A stretch of DNA of 5,699 nucleotides from an uncultured Oscillospiraceae bacterium (GCA_900553525.1 USDZ01000114.1:1-5699), one strand, 5' to 3'; counted from the stretch's first letter, positions 1 to 5,699 are shown. Notes: generated by a model not told the origin, from the sequence alone. Numbers and translations are program-made.

Positions 1-166
1 TTGCCCAGCTTTTCGAGCCATTATACAGGCCGACGATGACGTCCACGCCGCTTTCATGCAGATTGAGCGCGTGGGCGTGTCCTTGAGAACCGTAACCGAT
101 GATGGCGACGGTCTTCCCCTTGAGAACACTCAGGTTGCAGTCGTTTTGATAGTAGATTTTTGCCAT
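1..166 (-). CDS. ilvC: Ketol-acid reductoisomerase, N-terminal part (cut by window edge)
   Basis: Only the first 55 codons are present; the gene continues past position 1. The translation begins MAKIYYQNDCNLSVLKGKTV, followed by the dinucleotide-binding loop GYGSQG at residues 24-29 and then HAHALNLHESG, the classic N-terminus of ketol-acid reductoisomerase. The enzyme isomerises and reduces 2-acetolactate and 2-aceto-2-hydroxybutyrate to dihydroxy acids in valine, leucine and isoleucine synthesis, in the cytosol. The visible segment GLYNGSKSW is the start of the loop that contacts the NAD(P)H phosphate; too little is visible to assign cofactor preference. The ATG at 166 has a strong GGAGG at 180-176 with 9 nt spacing. 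It is the third gene of the ilvBNC order, 86 nt downstream of ilvN with no terminator between, so it is probably cotranscribed. Identity is clear; integrity beyond the edge is unknown. Confidence 0.96.
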   Translation of the reverse strand, partial: MAKIYYQNDCNLSVLKGKTVAIIGYGSQGHAHALNLHESGVDVIVGLYNGSKSWA

Positions 167-182
167 GATGTATTACCTCCTA

Positions 183-197
183 TGCCGATTTGCGGCA
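183..197 (-). other. Small hairpin just upstream of the ilvC ribosome binding site
   Basis: A perfect 5-bp stem, TGCCG paired with CGGCA around a 5-nt loop, ends 2 nt before the ilvC GGAGG (180-176). In mRNA it could influence ilvC translation or mark a processing site between ilvN and ilvC. It has no U-tract, so it is not a terminator. A stem this short can occur by chance. Confidence 0.3.
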
Positions 198-252
198 AAT
201 TTATGGGTTTGAACCCGTTGTTTTAAGCCGAGACCCAAAACGCCGGGTAAGC

Positions 253-780
253 TTATTCAGAAACGGCGGAAGTTTCCGCCTTCGGTTTATCCTTTCGGGT
301 GGGATCGGCGCCTTTTTCGATGGCAATGACGCCGGTGCGCACAATTTCACGGATACCGTAAGGACGGAGAAGCGCCTCGAGCGTTTCCGTCCGCTCGATG
401 GTATCCGCATATTCAAGGGTAAGGGTGGAACGGGTGGCGTCCGCCACTTTGGCACCCATCAATTCGGCGGCCCGGATAATTTCGGCCCGCTGACCAGCTC
501 CGACCGCCACCTTAATCAAAGACAGGGTTCGGGCAATGGTACTGCCGGGCTGAAGAGTTTTAACCTTGATGACCGGGATCAGTTTGTTAAGCTGTTTTTC
601 CAACTGCTCGACAATGTATTCGTCCCCATCCACCACAATGGTCATACGGGAAACGGTTGGGTCTTCGGTAACGCCGACCGCCAGGGAATCGATATTGAAG
701 CCGCGCCGGGAAAAGAGCCCCGAAACCTTGGAGAGGGTACCGGGATGGTTTTCTACCAGCACGGACATGGTATATTTCAT
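253..780 (-). CDS. ilvN: Acetohydroxyacid (acetolactate) synthase, small regulatory subunit
   Basis: This 175-residue protein (family usually about 160-175) is the regulatory subunit that activates IlvB and confers feedback inhibition by valine. The N-terminal ACT domain covers roughly residues 2-78 and contains SVLVENHPGTLSKVSGLFSR then GFNIDSLAVG. N11, G14 and N29 align with the E. coli IlvH positions known to matter for valine sensitivity, so I infer that valine inhibition is retained. The C-terminal regulatory domain spans about residues 80-158, ending near RTGVIAIEKG; a charged tail rich in Lys, Glu and Ala follows. I chose ATG 780 because its N-terminus (MKYTMSVLVEN) matches the family and a purine-rich AGGGGTGG lies 8 nt upstream. 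An in-frame GTG at 792 would add four residues (MATP) but leaves no room for a ribosome binding site. ilvB ends 21 nt upstream, so translation of the two is probably coupled. Confidence 0.96.
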   Translation of the reverse strand: MKYTMSVLVENHPGTLSKVSGLFSRRGFNIDSLAVGVTEDPTVSRMTIVVDGDEYIVEQLEKQLNKLIPVIKVKTLQPGSTIARTLSLIKVAVGAGQRAEIIRAAELMGAKVADATRSTLTLEYADTIERTETLEALLRPYGIREIVRTGVIAIEKGADPTRKDKPKAETSAVSE

Positions 781-788
781 CGGTGTTG

Positions 789-799
789 CCACCCCTTCC
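789..799 (-). promoter_or_regulatory. Ribosome binding site deciding the ilvN start
   Basis: Read on the minus strand, GGAAGGGGTGG spans 799-789 and ends 8 nt before ATG 780. The GTG at 792-790 lies inside this purine tract, which argues against its use as the start. The whole site sits in the short ilvB-ilvN spacer, as expected for coupled translation. Confidence 0.6.
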
Positions 800-801
800 G
801 G

Positions 802-2427
802 TTACAATGAGGGATAATCAGGCATAACGCGGCATTCGAGCAGATAGGGTCGGTCGTCGGCAAACATATCGTCTATCGCCGCCTCGGCTTCCTCGTTGGA
901 GGAGACGGCCCGGGCACGAATGGAATAGGCCTCCGCGATTTTGACGAAATCGGGGCTGGCGGTAAGATCGACGCCGCTATGCACCCCTTTGTATTGATTG
1001 TCCTGCAATTCCCGGACCATCCCCAGGCGGGAGTTGCGCATCACAACAATTTTAACGCCCATTCCCTCCTGACAGATGGTGGCCAACTCCATCAGGCTCA
1101 TCTGGAAGGAGCCATCTCCACAAGTTGCGCAGACCTGGAGATCCGGGCGAGCGATTTTGGCGCCTAAAGCGCAGGGGATTGAGTATCCCATGGTCCCCAT
1201 GCCGCCGGAAGTCAGGAAACGCCCCTCCCGGACCGCAAAATGGTTCGCGGACCATATTTGGTTTTGTCCTACGTCCGCGCACAGGATGCCGTTGGCCTGC
1301 ATTCGGCCGGACAGAGTGCGCATAAAGGTTTTGGGTTCCACATATCCCTCCACCGGGGGAATGGGCTTCGCGGCATACCGCTGTCGCCGCTCGACAACGG
1401 TTTTGACCCAGTCATCGGGCGCCTTGACTCCGGCGGTATGGCGGACGAGTTCCGTAAGCACCTGGCGAAGGTCACCAACAATGGGGATATGTACCGGCAA
1501 GTTTTTGCCGATCTCTGCCGGATCGATGTCGATATGAATGACTTTGGCCCGGGTGGCAATCTGACCAGGAGCGGCAACCGCGCGGTCCCCGACCCGAGCT
1601 CCTGCCATGATGACGAGGTCGGCGTCCCGTACCGCCTTATTGGCCGGGGCACAACCGTGAGAACCGAGCATACCAAGATTCAGCGGATGGGCCGTCGGCA
1701 GAGCGCCGATGCCCATCATGGTGGAGACGGTGGGCAGATTTACCTGCTCGACCAAAGTGCGCAATATTCCTTGGGCGCCGGCGGAAAAGACGCCGCCGCC
1801 TGCACAGAGTATCGGGCGTTTACAGGCTCCGAGTGCCTCGGCCGCCTTGCGAATTTGTAAGGAGTGCCCCTGGGTGCGGGGTTTATAGCCGATGATATCG
1901 ACCGGACGGCTGTAGTCAAAATCCCCGATGCTTTTTTGCTGCATATCGATGGGGACGTCGATGAGGACAGGACCGGGCCGCCCGGTGGAGGCGATGTGAA
2001 ACGCTTCCTTGAAAATCCGGGGCAGCTCGGCTGCCCTCTTGACAATATAACTGTGTTTGGTGAATGGCTCGGCCGCGCCGGTGATATCGGCCTCCTGGAA
2101 CACATCCCGGCCCAGCAAATCGCTGCGCACCTGTCCGGTGATGACCACCAGAGGGATCGAATCCATATAAGCCGAGGCGATGCCGGTGAGCAGGTTGGTA
2201 GCACCTGGGCCGGAGGTAGCTACGCAAACACCGACTTTGCCGGAAATCCGCGCATAGCCCGATGCGGCATGAGCGGCGTTTTGTTCGGTGCGCACCAAAA
2301 CATGGTGGAGGGAACTGCCGACAAGCGCATCATAAAACGGGCAGATCGCCGCGCCGGGATAACCGAACAGGATGCGGACACCCTCTAACTCCAGGCATTT
2401 GACCATGGCTGCGGCGCCGGACATCAT
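802..2427 (-). CDS. ilvB: Acetohydroxyacid (acetolactate) synthase, large catalytic subunit
   Basis: This 541-residue thiamine-diphosphate enzyme condenses pyruvate with pyruvate or 2-oxobutyrate, the first common step of branched-chain amino acid synthesis. Three domains are visible. The N-terminal Pyr domain has FGYPGAAI near residue 21, the catalytic Glu48 in RTEQNAAHAASGYAR, TSGPGATNLLTG at 71-82, and GQVRSDLLGRDVFQE at 98-112. The central FAD-binding domain has AGARVGDRA near 275-283. The C-terminal domain has GQNQIW near 387, GGMGTMGYSIP at 408-418, and the metal/cofactor motif GDGS at 437-440 ending at N465. Two oddities: residue 474 (GMVREL) is Leu where plant enzymes have a herbicide-site Trp, and the protein stops at MPDYPSL without the usual C-terminal segment of about 20 residues containing MVPxG. 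Translation starts at ATG 2427 or the adjacent ATG 2424, with AAAGGGGG about 8 nt upstream of 2427. The neighbouring ilvN makes this the biosynthetic rather than the fermentative (AlsS) type. Confidence 0.95.
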   Translation of the reverse strand: MMSGAAAMVKCLELEGVRILFGYPGAAICPFYDALVGSSLHHVLVRTEQNAAHAASGYARISGKVGVCVATSGPGATNLLTGIASAYMDSIPLVVITGQVRSDLLGRDVFQEADITGAAEPFTKHSYIVKRAAELPRIFKEAFHIASTGRPGPVLIDVPIDMQQKSIGDFDYSRPVDIIGYKPRTQGHSLQIRKAAEALGACKRPILCAGGGVFSAGAQGILRTLVEQVNLPTVSTMMGIGALPTAHPLNLGMLGSHGCAPANKAVRDADLVIMAGARVGDRAVAAPGQIATRAKVIHIDIDPAEIGKNLPVHIPIVGDLRQVLTELVRHTAGVKAPDDWVKTVVERRQRYAAKPIPPVEGYVEPKTFMRTLSGRMQANGILCADVGQNQIWSANHFAVREGRFLTSGGMGTMGYSIPCALGAKIARPDLQVCATCGDGSFQMSLMELATICQEGMGVKIVVMRNSRLGMVRELQDNQYKGVHSGVDLTASPDFVKIAEAYSIRARAVSSNEEAEAAIDDMFADDRPYLLECRVMPDYPSL

Positions 2428-2492
2428 GGCGAACGCCCCCTTTCCTATTGCTGTGGAACCCTAAACAGATTCCGAATGTAAAGATTGCGGAT

Positions 2493-2522
2493 ATTATACA
2501 CCCGGCGGGGAAGAGAAGTCAA
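2493..2522 (-). promoter_or_regulatory. Sigma-A promoter of the ilvBNC operon
   Basis: The minus strand shows TTGACT at 2522-2517, an 18-nt spacer and a perfect TATAAT at 2498-2493. Transcription would start near 2486 and give a leader of about 60 nt before ilvB. The leader holds a weak stem-loop, GGAATC with GGTTCC (2473-2468 with 2460-2455, one G-U pair, 7-nt loop), but no T-box motif and no obvious attenuator. The -35 lies 15 nt after the stop codon of the upstream gene. Confidence 0.8.
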
Positions 2523-2536
2523 GACATTTTTAGATG

Positions 2537-3160
2537 CTAAAGCAAGAAAGTGGTCGACTCAAAAAGCAGGATTTCAGACAAATTGACGGTCAACTCACGC
2601 GGCGGCTGACCTAACTGCCTGCCTATCTTCTCCAGGGCGGAACGGATGACAAAAGCCGGTATGCCAGCACAGGCGCGGTTTTCCTCAAACAAGTGGGTGA
2701 GATACTCCCGGACGAACAGAACGCCAGTGCCCGCCGATGGGAAGCCACACAGCGGATATAGAGAGAACGAAATATCCTCGGCGGCGTGAAATTCCGGGTC
2801 ATAGTTCCGCAGAAATGTCGGAATGTCTTGGTCGATGAGTGAATTATAGGAGAGGAGGGAGGTAGGCAAACGACTGGCCTTGACGGCCGCGTATAAAAAT
2901 CGGCACCGCCGCAACTGCCCGCGCAGATATGCAAGGGCACAGGGATAAACTGCGTCCAGATCCATGGAGGTATCCACGACTTTTTTTTCACGTAGTGCGG
3001 CTAGGGCATATAGGATGGAACGGGCAATCTGTTCGGCGGTTTGGATCCGGACGGAACTGCTCTGAAATCGGGTGTAGCGCAGGAGTTGACGGCTGAGAAG
3101 GGCGGCGAACGCCTCTTGGGAAAAGTTGTCCATTGCCGGATGGAAGCTGAGAAGTTCCAT
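2537..3160 (-). CDS. Unknown-function protein resembling DUF6179 (short form)
   Basis: This 207-residue soluble protein has no signal peptide or membrane segment that I can see. From memory it resembles DUF6179: it has QSSSVRIQTAEQIARSILYA near residues 32-52 and later DQDIPTFLRNYDPEFHAAED followed by FSLYPL, and it sits next to a DUF6323-like gene, an arrangement I associate with these families. No catalytic motif is recognisable and its function is unknown. Many DUF6179 proteins I recall are longer, so this may be a compact form or lack a C-terminal part; it ends ELTVNLSEILLFESTTFLL. The reading frame stays open upstream to 3358, but I start at ATG 3160 because AAGGAG (3174-3169) lies 8 nt before it and the upstream extension would overlap the preceding gene and has low-complexity, non-protein-like content. 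The gap from the upstream gene is 82 nt with no terminator, so the two are probably cotranscribed. Certain as a gene; the family name is moderately supported. Confidence 0.8.
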   Translation of the reverse strand: MELLSFHPAMDNFSQEAFAALLSRQLLRYTRFQSSSVRIQTAEQIARSILYALAALREKKVVDTSMDLDAVYPCALAYLRGQLRRCRFLYAAVKASRLPTSLLSYNSLIDQDIPTFLRNYDPEFHAAEDISFSLYPLCGFPSAGTGVLFVREYLTHLFEENRACAGIPAFVIRSALEKIGRQLGQPPRELTVNLSEILLFESTTFLL

Positions 3161-3168
3161 GAATTCCA

Positions 3169-3174
3169 CTCCTT
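3169..3174 (-). promoter_or_regulatory. Ribosome binding site fixing the start of the DUF6179-like gene
   Basis: AAGGAG on the minus strand is followed by an 8-nt spacer and ATG 3160. The alternative in-frame ATG at 3202 has only a pyrimidine-rich CCTTTTCC before it, so the site supports 3160 over any longer start. Confidence 0.75.
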
Positions 3175-3242
3175 TTCGATCCGAAGTTTGTGCATGTATC
3201 ATGGAAAAGGACGGGCGCCGGATAGATGAATGCCGCTCCCCT

Positions 3243-3698
3243 TTATGTATCGAACCAGTCTGGGAGCGCGGAGTAGTCGTCATCGGCACGGCCGAGACGG
3301 CGATCCCATTCCCGCTCCAGCAAATCCGGCTGCCCCATACAGCGATGGTCAAAGGCATATCGCATCCAATCGATCAACTCGTCGTCGGAGATAGGTTCCG
3401 GAGCGGCGTTTTTAAAATGATAAAACCAGCCGGTCAGATCTCCCAGCAAGGAAGCGAAATCCTCCGGCTGTGCATAGGGGGAGGCGGCAAAAGAGGCAGC
3501 CAATTTTTGGAGGGTGATGCAGCCGATTTCCACCCGCCCTGTGTCGAGAAGTACCTGCCTTTGTGTCTGCAGAAGCTGTTGTGCTTCTTCTGGTGTCATA
3601 GAAAGCCCGTTTGAGGAAACGATTTCGCAAAGCGACGCCAACTGCAGGGCTTCCTCTTTTTGGCTGGGAACAAGCAGTGAGAAAAGGGGATGGTTCAT
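3243..3698 (-). CDS. Unknown-function protein resembling DUF6323
   Basis: This 151-residue, acidic, probably cytosolic protein has no signal peptide or transmembrane segment. From memory it matches DUF6323: LSMTPEEAQQLLQTQRQVLL near residues 32-51, then DTGRVEIG, LQKLAASFAASPY, a helix ending GWFYHFKN, and SDDELIDWMRYAFDHRCMGQ near 103-122. The first and last of these resemble the conserved blocks I recall for the family. The biochemical role is unknown; nothing resembles an enzyme active site or a DNA-binding helix-turn-helix. ATG 3698 is preceded by a perfect AGGAGG (3710-3705) with 6 nt spacing. A consensus promoter lies upstream (3826-3798), giving a leader of about 93 nt, and the DUF6179-like gene follows 82 nt downstream. 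The pair is likely an operon whose proteins act together, which is an inference from co-occurrence only. Confidence 0.82.
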   Translation of the reverse strand: MNHPLFSLLVPSQKEEALQLASLCEIVSSNGLSMTPEEAQQLLQTQRQVLLDTGRVEIGCITLQKLAASFAASPYAQPEDFASLLGDLTGWFYHFKNAAPEPISDDELIDWMRYAFDHRCMGQPDLLEREWDRRLGRADDDYSALPDWFDT

Positions 3699-3722
3699 TT
3701 AAATCCTCCTATAAAAATATGG

Positions 3723-3751
3723 TTGACAACGAAGTTGGAATATGTTATAAT
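3723..3751 (+). promoter_or_regulatory. Perfect sigma-A promoter pointing right, without an obvious gene
   Basis: TTGACA at 3723-3728, a 17-nt spacer and TATAAT at 3746-3751 match the consensus exactly. TG at 3743-3744 adds a proper extended -10. Transcription would start near 3758 and run towards the palindromic terminator at 3929-3968. The site lies inside the leader of the minus-strand DUF6323-like gene. AT-rich DNA raises the chance of a false -10, but the full match with correct spacing is strong. Confidence 0.65.
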
Positions 3752-3758
3752 ATAATAG

Positions 3759-3770
3759 GTTAAATTTAAC
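3759..3770. promoter_or_regulatory. 12-bp perfect palindrome between two opposing promoters
   Basis: GTTAAATTTAAC is exactly self-complementary. It lies just past the -10 of the rightward promoter and about 20 nt into the transcript of the leftward promoter. A dimeric repressor bound here could block both promoters. The regulator is unknown, and AT-rich DNA gives such palindromes at moderate frequency. Confidence 0.4.
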
Positions 3771-3797
3771 ATTTATAATATTTATGTATAGATTTTT

Positions 3798-3826
3798 ATT
3801 ATATAGCGAAAGATATATTTTGTCAA
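3798..3826 (-). promoter_or_regulatory. Perfect sigma-A promoter of the DUF6323/DUF6179-like pair
   Basis: The minus strand reads TTGACA at 3826-3821, a 17-nt spacer and TATAAT at 3803-3798, an exact consensus match. The start of transcription would be near 3791, giving a leader of about 93 nt that contains the palindrome at 3759-3770 and then the AGGAGG of the first gene. Confidence 0.8.
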
Positions 3827-3928
3827 ACGCCTTTTGCTGTATTTTTTGTGATGCTAAAGCGTCTCTTCAAAAGTAACGCGCGGCATGTTCCGCATAGAGC
3901 GGCCGCCGGCATACTATCGATGTAAAAC

Positions 3929-3968
3929 AAACTCTCCCTTTCCGGAAATTTCCGGAAAGGGAGAGTTT
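3929..3968. terminator. Bidirectional terminator, perfect 40-bp palindrome
   Basis: Two 20-bp arms meet at AAATTT with no mismatch; the stem includes CTCTCCC paired with GGGAGAG and CCGG near the tip. On the minus strand the stem runs into TTTGTTTT, which suits termination of the permease gene that ends 34 nt upstream. On the plus strand it ends in TTTT, which suits ending a transcript from the promoter at 3723-3751. Confidence 0.85.
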
Positions 3969-4002
3969 TATGAGACACGAATTTCAATCGCCAAAGGAAC
4001 AG

Positions 4003-5699
4003 TCATTCCCCAGCTTTCATCGACTCCACCATATCGATTTTGCGCAGCTTACGGGCCATGACCACATCCACCAAGACGGAGAAGGCGAGGGTGAGAACCG
4101 CGGCGAGAAGGTAGCTCATGGCGTAGATATCGCGGCCGAACATCACGATGTCCACTTCGGCGGTACGCACCACGAATGCGTGGAGGAAGATACCGAGGAC
4201 GAGCCCAACACCGGTTCCGATAACGCTGAGTATGCCGGTTTCCCGGAAAATGTAGGCATTGACTTCCCGGTCGTAAAAACCCAGTACTTTGATCGTCGCG
4301 ATCTCTTTCTGTCGTTCGGTGATATTGATATTGGTCAGATTGTAGAGAACCACAAACGCAAGCAGCCCGGCCGACACGATCAACACGATAACGATATAAT
4401 CAATATTTTTTACAATATCGTCAAAGGAACGGCTGATATCGGTGGTAAAGGAGACGGACGCTACCCCGTCTACTTCCAGCAGTTTGGTGGCGATCGTATT
4501 CCGATTGGCTTCCGAATCATCCGTCACCTTGGCAACCACAAGATTGTAATCTGGATCAGAGCCAAAAACAGAGTGATAAAGGGACGGAGCCATATATATA
4601 TAATTGTAAACATAGTTCTCGGTGATGCCGCTGACGGTCACCTGCGCCGTCCGACCGTCGCCGTCTTTGAGAGTGAGCGCGTCTCCTGTTTTGACACCGA
4701 GCTTTGACGCGAGCTTCTCGGTCAGGAGGACACCCTCTTCGGTGAAAGGCACGGCTGTGCCGCTTTTACGCTCGCGCAGAGTAATAAACTCCTCAAGCCG
4801 TCCGGCTTCTTCCGGTACATACAGATAAGCGGATAAGGTGCTGCCGTCCCCCGTCGCGTCCACACTTGTCTGTTGTGCATAGATATAGTCGGATGTGGCC
4901 GAGTCGAGAGACTCGCGCAGGGCCTCGTCATCCCGGTGAGATTGGAGCCCTGCCATCAGGTTGTAACGGGCGATCTCGCGGAACTGTTTGCCCACGATAT
5001 CTGAAATGGAGTCCCGGAGTCCAAACCCGGTCAGTAACAGGGCCGTACAGCCTGCGATACCGATTACCGTCATAAAGAAACGCTTTTTGTAGCGGATGAG
5101 ATTGCGGGCCGTCACCTTGTGGGTGAAAGTCAGATGATTCCAGATCAGCGGGATTCGCTCCAGGAAGACCCGTTTCCCCGCTTTGGGAGCTTTCGGCAGC
5201 ATCAGGCGGGCAGGATTTTCACGCAAGGTGCTGGCACAGGCCGACCAAGTGGCAAACATGGTGCACAGGATTGCCGCCGCTGCCGACAGCGTTGCGTATT
5301 TCATGTTGAAGGAAATCACGAGAGGGGGGAGGTTGTACATGATCTCATACGCGCCCCAGATAACGGTGGGGAAAATCCAAAAACCGACCAGCAGCCCGAA
5401 AATACAGCCGCATACCGTGGCTACCCCGGCGTAGAGCATGTATTTCAGCATGATGGCGCCCCGACTGTACCCGAGAGCTTTCAAGGTGCCAATCTGAGTG
5501 CGTTCTTCTTCCACCATGCGGGTCATGGTGGTCAGAGCCACGAGTGCCGCCACCAAGAAGAAAAAGATGGGAAAGACTTGGGCGATGGCGGCCACCTTCT
5601 CCGCATTCCCGTCGAAGCTGACGTATCCGGCGTTGGAGTCGCGCCCCAAAACATACCATTCCGCGTCGTCGATTTCGTCGATTTGACGCTGTGCGTCCT
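4003..5699 (-). CDS. ABC transporter permease, FtsX-like family, C-terminal part (cut by window edge)
   Basis: The frame is open to the right edge, so the start lies outside; about 564 residues are visible. Residue numbers here count from the Leu codon at 5649, with 16 more codons before it. Seven membrane segments are predicted by eye: about 17-43, 66-96, 117-138, 191-211, 416-437, 469-493 and 509-531. The first three complete one FtsX unit. The next begins a second unit, with an extracytoplasmic domain at roughly 212-412 and three closing helices. Both units carry the cytoplasmic coupling motif typical of the family: EEERTQIGTLKALGYSRGAI at 47-66 and ERQKEIATIKVLGF at 445-458. The whole protein is probably a large 8-helix exporter permease of the MacB/LolC-related type that works with a separate ATPase, perhaps encoded upstream out of view. 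The substrate cannot be told; lipid, peptide or antibiotic efflux are all known in the family. A terminator follows the stop codon. Confidence 0.9.
   Translation of the reverse strand, partial: DAQRQIDEIDDAEWYVLGRDSNAGYVSFDGNAEKVAAIAQVFPIFFFLVAALVALTTMTRMVEEERTQIGTLKALGYSRGAIMLKYMLYAGVATVCGCIFGLLVGFWIFPTVIWGAYEIMYNLPPLVISFNMKYATLSAAAAILCTMFATWSACASTLRENPARLMLPKAPKAGKRVFLERIPLIWNHLTFTHKVTARNLIRYKKRFFMTVIGIAGCTALLLTGFGLRDSISDIVGKQFREIARYNLMAGLQSHRDDEALRESLDSATSDYIYAQQTSVDATGDGSTLSAYLYVPEEAGRLEEFITLRERKSGTAVPFTEEGVLLTEKLASKLGVKTGDALTLKDGDGRTAQVTVSGITENYVYNYIYMAPSLYHSVFGSDPDYNLVVAKVTDDSEANRNTIATKLLEVDGVASVSFTTDISRSFDDIVKNIDYIVIVLIVSAGLLAFVVLYNLTNINITERQKEIATIKVLGFYDREVNAYIFRETGILSVIGTGVGLVLGIFLHAFVVRTAEVDIVMFGRDIYAMSYLLAAVLTLAFSVLVDVVMARKLRKIDMVESMKAGE

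Larger units (their letters stand above)
3758..3970 (+). ncRNA. Candidate small RNA of about 213 nt
   Basis: The interval runs from the predicted start of the rightward promoter to the end of the palindromic terminator. No coding region with a ribosome binding site is visible in it. The only small frame, 3784-3876 (30 residues, three Cys), has no Shine-Dalgarno sequence. The 3' half is GC-rich, with short complementary blocks GCGG (3880-3883), CCGC (3890-3893) and GCGG (3899-3902) that could form alternative hairpins. Its first 34 nt would be complementary to the start of the DUF6323-like mRNA. This is an inference from a promoter plus a terminator; I recognise no known RNA family. Confidence 0.3.

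Noticed and set aside
202..218. GGGTTCAAACCC between ilvN and ilvC, resembling a tRNA T-arm
   Set aside because: No acceptor, D or anticodon arms surround it and only four of five stem pairs form, so it is not a tRNA gene or a clear remnant.
190..2388. Long plus-strand open frames opposite ilvN and ilvB (190-810, 1240-1860, 1864-2388)
   Set aside because: They are antisense shadows of well-identified ilv genes, with no family resemblance and no supporting ribosome binding sites.
3161..3358. Upstream extension of the DUF6179-like frame (66 more residues)
   Set aside because: It overlaps the preceding gene, has no ribosome binding site and has unconvincing composition; ATG 3160 with AAGGAG is better.
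3784..3876. Small plus-strand frame of 30 residues (MYRFLLYSERY..., three Cys) downstream of the rightward promoter
   Set aside because: No ribosome binding site precedes its ATG, it lies in AT-rich intergenic DNA, and it resembles no family I know.
3970..4707. Long plus-strand open frame opposite the permease gene
   Set aside because: It is rich in His, Asp and Gly in the way antisense frames of GC-rich genes are, begins inside the terminator region, and lies opposite a clear membrane protein.
5647..5649. TTG as the start codon of the permease
   Set aside because: The frame continues without a stop to the window edge and the extra residues fit the family, so the true start lies outside the window.

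Overview
The window looks like chromosomal DNA from a Gram-positive, Clostridia-type bacterium. The clues are GGAGG-type ribosome binding sites, near-consensus sigma-A promoters in AT-rich intergenic DNA beside fairly GC-rich genes, a large FtsX-like permease of Firmicutes type, and a pair of small proteins that resemble families I know mainly from Clostridia. An Oscillospiraceae-like host is a guess. All six protein genes lie on the minus strand, so transcription runs from high to low coordinates. I see no tRNA, rRNA, insertion sequence or CRISPR array.

In order of transcription: (1) 5699-4003 holds the C-terminal part of a large ABC-exporter permease, cut by the window edge. It is followed by a perfect 40-bp palindrome (3929-3968) that can act as a terminator in both directions. 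(2) 3969-3699 is an AT-rich intergenic region of about 300 bp. It carries two perfect sigma-A promoters facing each other across a 12-bp palindrome: one drives the next gene leftwards, and the other points right towards the palindromic terminator with no convincing gene between. (3) 3698-2537 holds two small genes of unknown function, resembling DUF6323 and then DUF6179, probably cotranscribed. (4) 2522-2428 is a short promoter and leader region. (5) 2427-1 is the ilvB-ilvN-ilvC operon for branched-chain amino acid synthesis; ilvC is cut by the left edge.

IlvB and IlvN form acetohydroxyacid synthase, which makes 2-acetolactate (valine/leucine branch) and 2-aceto-2-hydroxybutyrate (isoleucine branch). 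IlvC performs the next step, isomerisation and reduction. The ilv promoter lies just downstream of the DUF6179-like stop codon, and no terminator is visible between them, so some read-through into ilv is possible. The least explained parts are the face-to-face promoters with a possible small RNA (3723-3970) and the two DUF genes.
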